Position numbers and translations under genes: made by a program
From: Bradyrhizobium lupini
Lineage (GTDB): Bacteria; Pseudomonadota; Alphaproteobacteria; Rhizobiales; Xanthobacteraceae
DNA: 64,000 bases
Direction: 5' to 3'
Assembly (NCBI RefSeq): GCF_040939785.1
Contig: NZ_CP162553.1
Coordinates: 4,278,001-4,342,000, forward strand
In this document: one piece after another, positions 40,129 through 48,705 of the stretch
How positions within the stretch are numbered: position 1 is the first letter of the stretch
How the letters are laid out: each line of letters begins with the position of its first letter
The notes under the pieces: model-generated
Told to the model about the DNA's origin: nothing
Databases searched by the model: none
Seen by the model: the letters and a program-made list of their open reading frames with translations, nothing else

Positions 40129-40171
40129 GCGCCGGCTTTAGCGGTGGGTCCCAGCTACTCTGGAGCCCTGC

Positions 40172-40981
40172 ATGCTGGTGGTTGAAGGTCTGACGTGTCG
40201 CTTCGGCGTGAAAGCCGCGGTGGACGACGCCTCGTTTCAAGTCTCTCCCGGCGGCTTCGTCGGCGTGATCGGACGCTCCGGCGCCGGCAAGTCGACCCTG
40301 CTGCGGACCATCAACCGTCTCGCGACCCCTGCACAGGGCCGCATCCTGTTCGACGGCCTCGACGTCACGGCGCTGCGCGGCAAGGAGCTGCGGCAGTGGC
40401 GGGCGCGCTCGGCGATGATCTTTCAGCAGTTCAATCTGGTGGGCCGGCTCGATGTGCTCACCAACGTCCTGATGGGACGGCTTGCGACGATGCCGGCCTG
40501 GCGCTCGCTGTCGCAGACCTGGCCCGAGCAGGACAGGGCGCTGGCGATGTCCGCGCTCGAACAGTTCGACATTGCCCCGCTCGCGGCCCAGCGCGCCGAT
40601 CAGCTCTCCGGCGGCCAGCAGCAGCGCGTCGCGATTGCCCGCGCGCTGGTGCAGCAGCCCGACATCATCCTCGCCGACGAGCCGATCGCCTCGCTCGATC
40701 CGCGCAACACCAAGATCGTCATGGATGCGCTGCTGCGCATCAACAAGCACTTCGGCATCACGGTGCTCTGCAATCTGCATTCGCTCGACCTGGCGCGCAG
40801 CTATTGCGACCGCCTGATTGGCATGGCGCAGGGCCGCGTGGTGTTCGACGGCGCGCCGGCCGAGTTGACCGACCACGTGGCGCGCGAGCTCTACGATCTC
40901 GAAGCCGCCGAAGTCATGGGCGGCACGCCTGCACCGGTGCGACAGGGCATTCCGGCGCTTGGAAGGGCGGCCGCCGCCTGA
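40172..40981 (+). CDS. phnC: Phosphonate ABC transporter ATP-binding protein
   Basis: The 269-residue ATPase has Walker [10 protein letters not shown], a Q-loop IFQQFNLV, the ABC signature [15 protein letters not shown], Walker [13 protein letters not shown] and a switch histidine in LCNLHSLD. The NLH variant with LARSYCDR is typical of PhnC. It powers uptake through the two PhnE permeases with PhnD as periplasmic receptor. GGAG precedes the ATG, and phnD follows 63 nt after its stop. Confidence 0.95.
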   Translation: MLVVEGLTCRFGVKAAVDDASFQVSPGGFVGVIGRSGAGKSTLLRTINRLATPAQGRILFDGLDVTALRGKELRQWRARSAMIFQQFNLVGRLDVLTNVLMGRLATMPAWRSLSQTWPEQDRALAMSALEQFDIAPLAAQRADQLSGGQQQRVAIARALVQQPDIILADEPIASLDPRNTKIVMDALLRINKHFGITVLCNLHSLDLARSYCDRLIGMAQGRVVFDGAPAELTDHVARELYDLEAAEVMGGTPAPVRQGIPALGRAAAA

Positions 40982-41044
40982 GCTGCGCCGCATCAGGACT
41001 TACCAATTTTGCGTCAACCGACCTCAACCAATGAAGAGGCTATC

Positions 41045-41980
41045 ATGATTACTCGCAGATTGATTCTCGCCGGCGCCGCCGCGCTCGCGTTGACGACTTC
41101 GGCCTCCGCCGAAGACTGGAAAGCCAAATATCCCGAGCTGACCTTCGCGGTCATTCCGGCGGAAAACGCCTCGGGCGTGACCGAGCGCTGGGCGCCGTTC
41201 ATGAGCTATCTCTCCAGGGAATTGGGCGTGAAAGTCACGCTGCGCATCGCCAACGACTACGCTGCCGTAATCGAAGGCCAGCGTGCCGGCAACATTCACA
41301 TCGCGAGCTACGGCTCGGCCTCGTTCGCCCGCGCCCGCCTGACCGGCGTCAAGACCGACGCCTTCGCCAACGACATCAACTCCGACGGCTCCACCGGTTA
41401 TTACTCGGTGTTCTTCGTCAAGGCGAGCAGCGCCTACAAGAGCATCGACCAGCTCAAGGGCAAGAACCTCGGCCTGGTCGACCCGAACTCGACCTCCGGC
41501 AACAACGTGCCGCGCTTCGAGCTCGACAAGATGGGCATCGCGGACGCCGACACCTATTTCAGCAAGGTCGTCTTCACCGGAAGCCACGAGAACGCGATCC
41601 TGGCGCTGGCGCAGGGCACGGTCGACGTCGCGGCCAACCAGTGGACCAGCGACAACGACTCGACATTAGCGCAGATGCTGACCAAGGGCATGCTGAAGAA
41701 TGCCGATGGCTCGGCGATGAAAAAGGACGATTTCCGCATCATCCACAAGTCGGCGCCGATCATCAACGGTCCGTATGCCTACAATTCCGACCTGCCGGAA
41801 GAGGCCAAGGCCGCCATCGCGAAGGCGTTCTTCGACGCGCCGGCCAAGGACAAGGCTGCCTTCGACCGCCTACAGGACGGCCAGAAGAAAGGTTTTCATC
41901 CCGCGACCACCAAGGATTGGGATGGCACGATCGAGCTGATCAAGTTCGTCGATGCGCTGCGTAAGAAGAAGGCGTCCTGA
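41045..41980 (+). CDS. phnD: Phosphonate ABC transporter periplasmic binding protein
   Basis: The protein has a signal peptide with cleavage after residue 22 (LTTSASA) and a PhnD-type two-lobe binding fold: LTFAVIPAENASGVTERW, VKVTLRIANDYAAVIEGQRAG, LGLVDPNSTSGNNVPRF (the phosphonate-binding Ser/Thr loop), TGSHENAILALAQGTVDVAAN. It captures alkylphosphonates in the periplasm. An AAGAGG site precedes the ATG. It is followed by a strong hairpin, after which phnE1 begins, so its transcript may be more abundant than the permease transcript. Confidence 0.95.
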   Translation: MITRRLILAGAAALALTTSASAEDWKAKYPELTFAVIPAENASGVTERWAPFMSYLSRELGVKVTLRIANDYAAVIEGQRAGNIHIASYGSASFARARLTGVKTDAFANDINSDGSTGYYSVFFVKASSAYKSIDQLKGKNLGLVDPNSTSGNNVPRFELDKMGIADADTYFSKVVFTGSHENAILALAQGTVDVAANQWTSDNDSTLAQMLTKGMLKNADGSAMKKDDFRIIHKSAPIINGPYAYNSDLPEEAKAAIAKAFFDAPAKDKAAFDRLQDGQKKGFHPATTKDWDGTIELIKFVDALRKKKAS

Positions 41981-42000
41981 GTTTCGGGACGATGCCACTG

Positions 42001-42033
42001 GAGCCGGGTCGATGGACCCGGCTCTTTCTCTTT
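42001..42033 (+). terminator. Terminator-like hairpin between phnD and phnE1
   Basis: GAGCCGGGTC-GATG-GACCCGGCTC is a perfect 10-bp stem with a 4-nt loop followed by TTTCTCTTT. It has the form of an intrinsic terminator but lies inside the transporter operon, 24 nt before phnE1, so it probably acts as a partial terminator or as 3'-end protection of the phnCD message. Confidence 0.7.
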
Positions 42034-42056
42034 GATCGACCACCTTTCCTGATCAG

Positions 42057-42941
42057 ATGACCGTCGCGGTTTCGATTCTCCCCGAGCAGCAGCTCGCCGT
42101 GCTCAACGCCGCCTATCGCCAGGCGGTGGCGCGCAAGCGGCTCCGAATCCTGTCTGGAGCCGTGATCTTCGCCGCAGCACTGTGTCTGGCCGCGATCGGC
42201 GCTGAAGTGAATCTGCGCACGCTGTTCGCCCACTTTGGCAACTTCATCAGCTATTTCGACCGCATCCTCACACTCGACACCGGCCAGCGGGTCTGGACCG
42301 ATGTCGGGGAGTGGCTGTGGGGCTGGCGCAAATGGCTGAGGATGCTGGGCGAGACTTTGCTGATCTCCTATGTCGGCACGCTGATCGGCGCGACTCTTGC
42401 GTTCTGCCTGAACTTCTTCGCCGCTGAAAACACCTCGCCCGCGCCCTGGCTGCGTTTCATGGTGCGGCGCCTGCTCGAATTCGCGCGCACGGTGCCCGGC
42501 ATCGTGTTTGCGCTGATCTTCGTGATCGCCTTCGGGCTCGGTCCGATGGCCGGCGTGCTTGCGATCGCGATCCACTCCACCGGCGCGCTCGGCAAGCTGT
42601 TCTCGGAGATCGTCGAGAATGCCGACATGAAGCCGGTCGAAGGCGTCCGCTCGACCGGCGCAAGCTGGCTCTCCTGCATGCGCTTCGCCATCCTGCCGCA
42701 GGTCACGGCAGGCTATGCCAGCTACGCGCTGCTGCGGTTCGAGATCAACGTCCGCGAGGCCTCCGTGATGGGCTTCGTCGGTGCCGGCGGCATCGGCCAG
42801 GAGCTCGTCGTCGCCATCCGCAAGTTCTATTACTCCGACGTCAGCGCCATCCTGCTCACCATCATCGTCACGGTCTTCATCATCGACATCAGCACCGGAT
42901 GGCTGCGCGGCCGTCTGTTCGGCAAGGAGGCGCGGACGTGA
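42057..42941 (+). CDS. phnE: Phosphonate ABC transporter permease 1
   Basis: The 294-residue inner-membrane protein has a cytoplasmic N-terminus, about six helices and the ABC permease EAA-like loop (LFSEIVENADMKPVEGVRSTGASWLSCMRFAILPQV). The FARTVPGIVFALIFVIAFGLGPMAGVLAIAIHSTGALGKL block is characteristic of PhnE. It pairs with the second permease encoded directly downstream to form the channel. Its stop overlaps the next GTG start. Confidence 0.93.
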   Translation: MTVAVSILPEQQLAVLNAAYRQAVARKRLRILSGAVIFAAALCLAAIGAEVNLRTLFAHFGNFISYFDRILTLDTGQRVWTDVGEWLWGWRKWLRMLGETLLISYVGTLIGATLAFCLNFFAAENTSPAPWLRFMVRRLLEFARTVPGIVFALIFVIAFGLGPMAGVLAIAIHSTGALGKLFSEIVENADMKPVEGVRSTGASWLSCMRFAILPQVTAGYASYALLRFEINVREASVMGFVGAGGIGQELVVAIRKFYYSDVSAILLTIIVTVFIIDISTGWLRGRLFGKEART

Positions 42942-43786
42942 CGGGACCGCAGGAGACCGACACTGCGGCGCTTCGCGCGCGCTATCCTGACGTGTTCGAC
43001 CGGCCGGCCTCGGCGCGGCTCGCCATGCCGGCGATGAGCGTCGCGGCGCTCGCGATCCTGATTTACGGCCTCGTCGATCTCGACTTCTCGCCGTCGCGGT
43101 TCGTCGCGGGCCTCAACCAGCTCGGCTGGATCAGCCTGATGATGATCCCGCCGGATCCCGGCTCGTCGCTGCCGGTCTATCTGAAGGCGCTGGGCGAGAC
43201 GCTGTCGATCGCGCTGCTCGGCACAACGCTCGCCGCGCTGTTCGCACTGCCGGTCAGTCTTCTTGCGGCCCGTAATGTCGTGCCATCAAAGCTGCTGCGC
43301 TTTCCGGTCCGACGTTTCCTGGATTCGATTCGCGGCGTCGACACGTTGATCTGGGCGCTGGTGTGGATCAACGTGGTCGGGCTCGGCCCGTTTGCCGGCG
43401 TGCTCGCCATCGCCGTGTCGGATTTCGGCGCCTTCGGAAAACTGTTCTCGGAGGCGATCGAGGGCGCCGATCAGAAGCAGGTCGAGGGCATCCGCGCCTC
43501 CGGCGGCAGCGCGCTGCACGAGATTCGCTTCGGCCTGCTGCCGCAGGTCCTGCCCGTGATTGCGGGGCAGGTGCTCTATTTCATCGAGTCGAATACGCGC
43601 TCGGCCACCATCATCGGCATCGTCGGCGCCGGCGGCATCGGCCTCCAGCTCGCCGAGCAGATCCGCGTGCTGGAATGGCAGAAGGTGTCGTTCCTGATCC
43701 TGATGATCCTGGTCGCAGTCGCCGCGATCGATTTCGTTTCGGGCAAATTGCGTTTTGCGATTATCGGGCGGCGGGCGGTGGCGTAA
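42938..43786 (+). CDS. phnE: Phosphonate ABC transporter permease 2
   Basis: This 282-residue PhnE homologue has the same helices and coupling loop (LFSEAIEGADQKQVEGIRASGGSALHEIRFGLLPQVLP), preceded by RRFLDSIRGVDTLIWALVWINVVGLGPFAGVLAIAVSDFGAFGK. The GTG start overlaps the first permease stop (GTGA) and is preceded by AAGGAGG at 7 nt. A 13-codon longer frame upstream is less likely. Two distinct PhnE subunits are usual in alphaproteobacteria. Confidence 0.92.
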   Translation: MTGPQETDTAALRARYPDVFDRPASARLAMPAMSVAALAILIYGLVDLDFSPSRFVAGLNQLGWISLMMIPPDPGSSLPVYLKALGETLSIALLGTTLAALFALPVSLLAARNVVPSKLLRFPVRRFLDSIRGVDTLIWALVWINVVGLGPFAGVLAIAVSDFGAFGKLFSEAIEGADQKQVEGIRASGGSALHEIRFGLLPQVLPVIAGQVLYFIESNTRSATIIGIVGAGGIGLQLAEQIRVLEWQKVSFLILMILVAVAAIDFVSGKLRFAIIGRRAVA

Positions 43787-43790
43787 CCTT

Positions 43791-43936
43791 CTTCCTTCTC
43801 CCCTTGTGGGAGAAGGTGGCGCGAAGCGCCGGATGAGGGGTCTGCATCCTCAATTCAGATCAGTGCGCGGAGGCAACCCCTCACCCGTCTCGCCGCTAGC
43901 GCGGCGAGCCACCCTCTCCCGCAAGGGGAGAGGGGC
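43791..43936. repeat. Intergenic palindromic repeat, copy A
   Basis: About 146 bp with ends CTTCCTTCTCCCCTT and GGGGAGAGGGGCAG, and internal hairpins such as GGCGCGAAGCGCC and CTCGCCGCTAGCGCGGCGAG. The outer parts are almost identical, in inverted orientation, to the element at 51803-51960. It lies between phnE2 and the phnF stop and may also end both transcripts. Confidence 0.8.
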
Positions 43937-43950
43937 AGAGGGCAGCCAGT

Positions 43951-44682
43951 TCACCCGTTCTCCACCAGAAATTCCACCCGCTCCGCGGCAAAGCGCGAAT
44001 GCTTGGTCACCAGCGGCTTGCCGTCGAGATCGTGATCGGTGGCGTCGACCACCAGGATCGGCCGTCCCAGCGCCAGATCGAGCCGTGCGGCGTCGGTTGC
44101 GTCGACGATACCGGCGGTGATCCGGGTCGCGCCGCGGCGATAGTCCCGGACGCCGTAATGCTCGAGCAATTTCGTCATCGAGCGGGTCGCGGCAAAGACG
44201 TCGCCCGCAGCCGGGAATAGCTGCGCCGACAGCCACGTCGTGGAGACACAGATCGGCGTGCGGTCGGCGAGGCGCATCGCCTCGATCCGGACCAGCGGTG
44301 CGCCGGTCTTGAGGCCAAGCTCCCGCGCGAGTTCGCGGGTCGCAACGTCAGCGGACGCCTCGATCAGCCGGCCATGCGGTTCGCGGCCGTCCGCGCCGAC
44401 GATCTCGGAGAAACGGGTCCGCGAGCGCAGTGGATAAGCGAGCTTCTGCGCCTCGACATAGGTTCCGCTGCCGCGTTCTGCCCGCACGATGCCGCGCTCG
44501 GCAAGCGCGGCCAGCGCGCGTCGCACGGTGTGGCGGTTGACGCGATAGGTTTCGGCGATCTCCACCTCGCCCGGCAGCTTGTCGCCCGCCGCAAAGCGGC
44601 CGTCGGCGATGCCGCGCTCGATGCCGTCGGCAACGAGACGCCACAACGCGACGCCGGAGGAGGCTGTGTCCTGCATGCTCAT
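43951..44682 (-). CDS. phnF: PhnF, GntR/HutC family regulator of phosphonate genes
   Basis: The 243-residue protein has a GntR winged helix (WRLVADGIERGIADGRFAAGDKLPGEVEIAETYRVNRHTVRRALAALAERGIVRAERGSGTYV) and a UTRA ligand-binding domain (LGLKTGAPLVRIEAMRLAD, CVSTTWLSAQLFP, YRRGATRITAGIVDATDAARLDL, ILVVDATDHDLDGKPL). PhnF repressors respond to phosphonate-pathway metabolites. It is transcribed away from phnG, and the perfect inverted repeat between them is its likely operator. Confidence 0.93.
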   Translation of the reverse strand: MSMQDTASSGVALWRLVADGIERGIADGRFAAGDKLPGEVEIAETYRVNRHTVRRALAALAERGIVRAERGSGTYVEAQKLAYPLRSRTRFSEIVGADGREPHGRLIEASADVATRELARELGLKTGAPLVRIEAMRLADRTPICVSTTWLSAQLFPAAGDVFAATRSMTKLLEHYGVRDYRRGATRITAGIVDATDAARLDLALGRPILVVDATDHDLDGKPLVTKHSRFAAERVEFLVENG

Positions 44683-44714
44683 GTGGCCGGGAAGCTACTC
44701 CAGAAATCACGCCT

Positions 44715-44732
44715 TTGTCACGAAACAGTCAT
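44715..44732 (+). promoter_or_regulatory. PHO box upstream of phnG
   Basis: TTGTCAC-GAAA-CAGTCAT matches the PhoB consensus CTGTCAT-N4-CTGTCAT at 11 of 14 fixed positions and has 11-bp half-site spacing. It lies 13 bp before the PhnF operator candidate. Confidence 0.6.
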
Positions 44733-44745
44733 GGCGCTCCGCTAT

Positions 44746-44773
44746 CAAGTTGTCTAGTATCATAGACAACTTG
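44746..44773. promoter_or_regulatory. Candidate PhnF operator
   Basis: CAAGTTGTCTA and TAGACAACTTG form a perfect 11-bp inverted repeat with a 6-bp spacer, positioned between phnF and phnG, 28 bp before the phnG start. TGTCTA/TAGACA arms are the form expected for a HutC-type GntR dimer. Binding would block the phnG promoter and possibly phnF itself. Confidence 0.75.
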
Positions 44774-44800
44774 GATTCGGCAAGTTCTGCAGAGAAGTCG

Positions 44801-45265
44801 GTGGATGCGGTGACCCAGCACAATAATCAGCAAGCCCAGCGCAAGGCCGCAATGGCCGTGCTGGCGCACGCGGAGGCGGACGAGATCGCCGCTCGCCTCC
44901 AAGCTCTCGCTTTGCCGGCGCATCAGGATCTGCGCGCGCCGGAAAACGGCCTCGTCATGCTGCGCGGCCGGGTCGGCGGCGATGGTGCGCCGTTCAACCT
45001 CGGTGAAGCCACGGTGTCGCGCGCCGCGGTGCGGCTTGCGAGCGGCGAGGTCGGTTTCGGCTACACGCTCGGTCGCGACGGCGAGAAGGCGCGGCTGATC
45101 GCGCTGTGCGATGCCCTGGTGCAGTCCCGCGATTTCGCCGGCGCGGTGGAGCGGGACATTATCGCGCCGTTGCGTGAGCAGCTTATGGTCAGGCGCAAGC
45201 AGGTGGCGGCCCAGACCGCCGCGACGAAGGTTGATTTCTATACCATGGTGCGCGGTGAGGGGTGA
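44801..45265 (+). CDS. phnG: PhnG subunit of the C-P lyase core complex
   Basis: From GTG at 44801 (GAGAAG upstream) the product has 154 residues: AQRKAAMAVLAHAEADEIAARL, then the conserved RAPENGLVMLRGRVGGDGAPFNLGEATVSRAAVRL and GEVGFGYTLGRDGEKARLIALCDAL blocks of PhnG. PhnG, H, I and J form the membrane-free core that attaches the phosphonate to ribose triphosphate and splits the C-P bond. A longer open frame upstream overlaps the operator and phnF and is rejected. Confidence 0.92.
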   Translation: MDAVTQHNNQQAQRKAAMAVLAHAEADEIAARLQALALPAHQDLRAPENGLVMLRGRVGGDGAPFNLGEATVSRAAVRLASGEVGFGYTLGRDGEKARLIALCDALVQSRDFAGAVERDIIAPLREQLMVRRKQVAAQTAATKVDFYTMVRGEG

Positions 45266-45269
45266 GATC

Positions 45270-45878
45270 ATGACCACGATTGCGGAACTGCCCCCCGGGT
45301 TCGCCGACAAGGTGCTGTCGGCGCAATCGACCTTTCGTTCGGTCATGGACGCGATGGCCCGGCCGGGGTCGGTCCAGCGCATCGTGCCGACATCAGGAGC
45401 GCCTCATGTGATGATGCGCGGCACGGCCGCGATCGCGTTGACGCTGTTCGATCACGACACGCCGCTCTGGCTCGATGCGCGCATGCATGAGACTTCCGAC
45501 GTCGTGAAATGGCTGAAATTCCATACTGGTGCGCCGGTGGTGCAGGATTCTTCCATCGCCAGCTTCGCGCTGATCAGCGACGGCGGGGCGCTGCCTTCGC
45601 TGGAGCGCTTCGCGCTCGGCACCAGCGAATATCCGGATCGGTCGACCACGTTGATCCTGCAGGTCGAGAGTCTGGACGGAGGGCGGAGCTTCGAGCTGCG
45701 CGGCCCCGGCATTGACGGTGTCGCGACGCTCCAGGCTTCGATCAAGCCGTTCGACCTGTTCGAGCGCCTGCGCGTCAACGAAACGCTGTTTCCGCGCGGC
45801 ATCGATGTGGTGCTGGTCGCAAATGATGCCGTGGTTGCGATTCCGCGCACCACGCGTGTCGTGAGCAAGGGAAGCTAA
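45270..45878 (+). CDS. phnH: PhnH subunit of the C-P lyase core complex
   Basis: The 202-residue product has the PhnH signature STFRSVMDAMARPGSVQRI near the N-terminus, TLFDHDTPLWLDARM, and FELRGPGIDGVATLQ. PhnH is a PLP-transferase-like fold subunit without known catalysis that docks on PhnG-I-J. It begins 4 nt after phnG, within the same operon. Confidence 0.92.
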   Translation: MTTIAELPPGFADKVLSAQSTFRSVMDAMARPGSVQRIVPTSGAPHVMMRGTAAIALTLFDHDTPLWLDARMHETSDVVKWLKFHTGAPVVQDSSIASFALISDGGALPSLERFALGTSEYPDRSTTLILQVESLDGGRSFELRGPGIDGVATLQASIKPFDLFERLRVNETLFPRGIDVVLVANDAVVAIPRTTRVVSKGS

Positions 45879-45880
45879 GC

Positions 45881-46984
45881 ATGTATGTCGCAGTCAAAGG
45901 CGGCGAACGCGCCATCGAGAACGCCCATCGCCTGCTCGCCAGTGCGCGGCGTGGCGACCAAAGCGTTCCGGAAATCTCGCTCGACCAGATCTCCGAGCAG
46001 CTTGGTCTCGCCGTGGACCGCGTCATGAGCGAAGGCTCGCTCTATGATCGCGAGCTCGCGGCGCTCGCCATCAAGCAGGCGCGCGGCGATCTGATCGAGG
46101 CGATCTTCCTGGTCCGCGCCTTCCGCGCGACGCTGCCCCGCTTCGGCGCCAGCGAGCCGGTCGAGACCGGCGCGATGCGGGTACGGCGGCGGGTGTCCTC
46201 GACCTTCAAGGACATTCCCGGCGGCCAGATCCTCGGCCCGACCTTCGACTATACCCACCGCCTGCTCGATCCCTTGCTCGCCGAGGGCTTTGTGCCGGAA
46301 GCGCCGGCGACGGCCGAAGCATCGTCTGCGCCGACCCCGCGGGTGACCGACATCCTCGGCCGCGACGGGCTGATCGAATCCTCGCCTAAGGCCGAGGAAG
46401 GCGCCAGCGTCGGCGATCTCACCCGCGAGCCGCTCAATTTTCCCGCCGATCGTGACATGCGCCTGCAAAATCTCGCGCGTGGCGACGAAGGTTTTCTGCT
46501 GGCGATGGGCTATTCCACCCAGCGCGGCTACGGCCGCAACCATCCCTTCGCTGGCGAGATTCGCTTCGGTGAGGTCGAGGTTGAATTCTCCGCGGAAGAC
46601 GTCGGCTTCGCCGTGCCGCTCGGCTCGATCGAGCTCACCGAGTGTCAGATGGTCAATCAGTTCAAGGGCTCCGCGACGGAGGCGCCGTGCTTCACCCGCG
46701 GCTATGGCCTCGCCTTCGGCCAGAGCGAGCGCAAGACGATGTCGATGGCGCTGGTCGACCGCGCGTTGCGTGCGCGCGAGCTCGGCGAAGAGGCACTCGC
46801 CCCCGCGCAAGACGAAGAATTCGTGATGTCGCATTCGGACAACGTCCAGGCTACCGGCTTCGTCGAGCATCTGAAGCTACCGCATTATGTCGACTTCCAG
46901 TCTGAGCTCGGCCTGTTGCGCAAGCTGCGGAAGGAATTCACTGAGGCCAATGCGCCCGATGCCATGAAGGAGGCCGCGGAATGA
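45881..46984 (+). CDS. phnI: PhnI subunit, ribose triphosphate phosphonate synthase/nucleosidase
   Basis: The 367-residue protein matches PhnI throughout (MYVAVKGGERAIENAHRLLA, DRVMSEGSLYDRELAALAIKQARGDLIEAIFLVRAFRATLPR, RRVSSTFKDIPGGQILGPTFDYTHRLLD, LGSIELTECQMVNQF, EFVMSHSDNVQATGFVEHLKLPHYVDFQSEL). PhnI displaces adenine from ATP so that the phosphonate is joined to ribose 5-triphosphate. It overlaps phnJ by 4 nt. Confidence 0.95.
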   Translation: MYVAVKGGERAIENAHRLLASARRGDQSVPEISLDQISEQLGLAVDRVMSEGSLYDRELAALAIKQARGDLIEAIFLVRAFRATLPRFGASEPVETGAMRVRRRVSSTFKDIPGGQILGPTFDYTHRLLDPLLAEGFVPEAPATAEASSAPTPRVTDILGRDGLIESSPKAEEGASVGDLTREPLNFPADRDMRLQNLARGDEGFLLAMGYSTQRGYGRNHPFAGEIRFGEVEVEFSAEDVGFAVPLGSIELTECQMVNQFKGSATEAPCFTRGYGLAFGQSERKTMSMALVDRALRARELGEEALAPAQDEEFVMSHSDNVQATGFVEHLKLPHYVDFQSELGLLRKLRKEFTEANAPDAMKEAAE

Positions 46985-47877
46985 ACGCGCCCGCCTACAA
47001 TTTCGCTTATCTCGACGAACAGACCAAGCGGATGATCCGCCGCGCGATCCTCAAGGCGATCGCGATCCCCGGCTATCAGGTGCCGTTCGCCAGCCGTGAA
47101 ATGCCGATGCCCTATGGCTGGGGCACCGGCGGCGTGCAGGTGACGGCCGCGATCCTCGGGCCCGAGGACGTGCTGAAGGTGATCGACCAGGGCTCCGACG
47201 ACACCACCAATGCGATCTCGATCAGGAAGTTCTTTGCCAAGACCGCCGGCGTCGCCACGACGACGGCGACGATCGATGCGACCGTGATCCAGACCCGCCA
47301 CCGCATTCCGGAGACGTCGCTACACGCAAATCAGGTGCTGGTCTACCAGGTGCCGATCCCGGAGCCGCTGCGCTTCCTCGAGCCGCGCGAGACGGAGACG
47401 CGGCGCATGCACGCGCTCGCCGAATACGGCCTGATGCATGTGAAGCTCTACGAGGACATCGCCCGCTTCGGCCACATCGCGACGGCTTACGCCTATCCGG
47501 TGAAGGTCAATGCGCGCTACGTGATGGACCCGTCGCCGACGCCCAAATTCGACAATCCCAAGATGGACAATTGCCCGGCGCTGCAACTGTTCGGCGCCGG
47601 CCGCGAGAAGCGCATCTATGCGATCCCGCCCTATACGCAAGTTGTGTCGCTCGACTTCGAGGACCATCCCTTCGAGCCGTACCGCTTCAACGCGCCGTGC
47701 GCGTTGTGCGCCGCTGAAAATTCCTACCTCGACGAGATCGTGACCGACGACAAGGGCGGGCGCATGTTCGTCTGCTCCGACACCGATTATTGCGAGGGAC
47801 GTCAGGCCGCCGGCCATCACGGCAGCCTCAGCGCCGCGCCGTACAAGGACAAGGCGCAGGAGGCATCGAATGGCTGA
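46981..47877 (+). CDS. phnJ: PhnJ, alpha-D-ribose 1-methylphosphonate 5-phosphate C-P lyase
   Basis: The 298-residue radical SAM enzyme shows the unusual PhnJ cysteine pattern C-X2-C-X21-C-X5-C (C240, C243, C265, C271), which provides the 4Fe-4S ligands and the thiyl radical cysteine. The N-terminal LDEQTKRMIRRAILKAIAIPGYQVPFASREMPMPYGWGTGG block contains the glycine that forms the radical. It cleaves the carbon-phosphorus bond to give methane or another alkane and ribose cyclic phosphate. Both ends overlap neighbours, showing tight coupling. Confidence 0.96.
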   Translation: MNAPAYNFAYLDEQTKRMIRRAILKAIAIPGYQVPFASREMPMPYGWGTGGVQVTAAILGPEDVLKVIDQGSDDTTNAISIRKFFAKTAGVATTTATIDATVIQTRHRIPETSLHANQVLVYQVPIPEPLRFLEPRETETRRMHALAEYGLMHVKLYEDIARFGHIATAYAYPVKVNARYVMDPSPTPKFDNPKMDNCPALQLFGAGREKRIYAIPPYTQVVSLDFEDHPFEPYRFNAPCALCAAENSYLDEIVTDDKGGRMFVCSDTDYCEGRQAAGHHGSLSAAPYKDKAQEASNG

Positions 47878-48667
47878 TCAAGACATGCTCGAGAACGACG
47901 AGCCGCTGCTGGTCGCAAAATCCCTCAGCAAGTCCTATGGCCGGATCGCGGCGTGCCGCGACGTGTCCTTTGCGCTCTACCCCGGCGAGGTGCTGGCGAT
48001 CGTCGGCGAATCCGGCTCGGGCAAATCGACGCTGCTGCAGCTGCTGTCGGGTCAGCTCGCGGCCAGCGGCGGTGAGGTGTCCTACCGGATGCGCGATGGC
48101 GTCACCCGCGATCTCGCCACGCTGGGCGAGGCCGAGCGGCGCTTCCTGTTTCGTACCGATTGGGGCTTCGTTCATCAGGATCCCGCGCAGGGGCTGCGCA
48201 TGGCCGTCTCGGCCGGCGCCAATGTCGGCGAGCGGCTGATGGCGGTGGGGTGGAATCACTACGGCCGCATCCGCGATACCGCGTCGGACTGGCTGACTCG
48301 CGTCGAGATCGACATCGCGCGCATCGACGATGCGCCGCGGACCTATTCCGGCGGCATGCGCCAGCGGCTCCAGATCGCCCGCAACCTCGTCACCGAGCCG
48401 CGGCTGGTGTTCATGGACGAGCCGACCGGCGGCCTCGATGTTTCCGTGCAAGCCCGTCTGCTCGACCTCGTGCGCAGCCTGGTCGCGGAGCTGCATCTCG
48501 CGGTCATCATCGTCACCCATGATCTCGCGGTCGCGCGCCTGCTGTCGCATCGGGTCATGGTCATGAAGGGCGGCCGAGTCATCGAGACCGGCCTCACCGA
48601 TCAGGTGCTCGACGACCCCCGCGAGCCCTATACCCAGCTGCTCGTCTCCTCGATCCTGCCGCCATGA
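47870..48667 (+). CDS. phnK: PhnK, ABC-type ATPase of the C-P lyase complex
   Basis: The 265-residue protein has Walker A GESGSGKST, a Q-loop VHQDPAQGLRM, signature YSGGMRQRLQIARNL, Walker B LVFMDEPTGGLD and switch His VTHDLAVARLL. Although similar to oligopeptide importer ATPases, PhnK binds the PhnG-H-I-J core and works with PhnL, not in transport. Its start overlaps the phnJ stop by 8 nt. Confidence 0.94.
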   Translation: MADQDMLENDEPLLVAKSLSKSYGRIAACRDVSFALYPGEVLAIVGESGSGKSTLLQLLSGQLAASGGEVSYRMRDGVTRDLATLGEAERRFLFRTDWGFVHQDPAQGLRMAVSAGANVGERLMAVGWNHYGRIRDTASDWLTRVEIDIARIDDAPRTYSGGMRQRLQIARNLVTEPRLVFMDEPTGGLDVSVQARLLDLVRSLVAELHLAVIIVTHDLAVARLLSHRVMVMKGGRVIETGLTDQVLDDPREPYTQLLVSSILPP

Positions 48668-48705
48668 GCCTTCCACGTAATGAGCCTTGCAAGAAGAGTT
48701 CTCCA

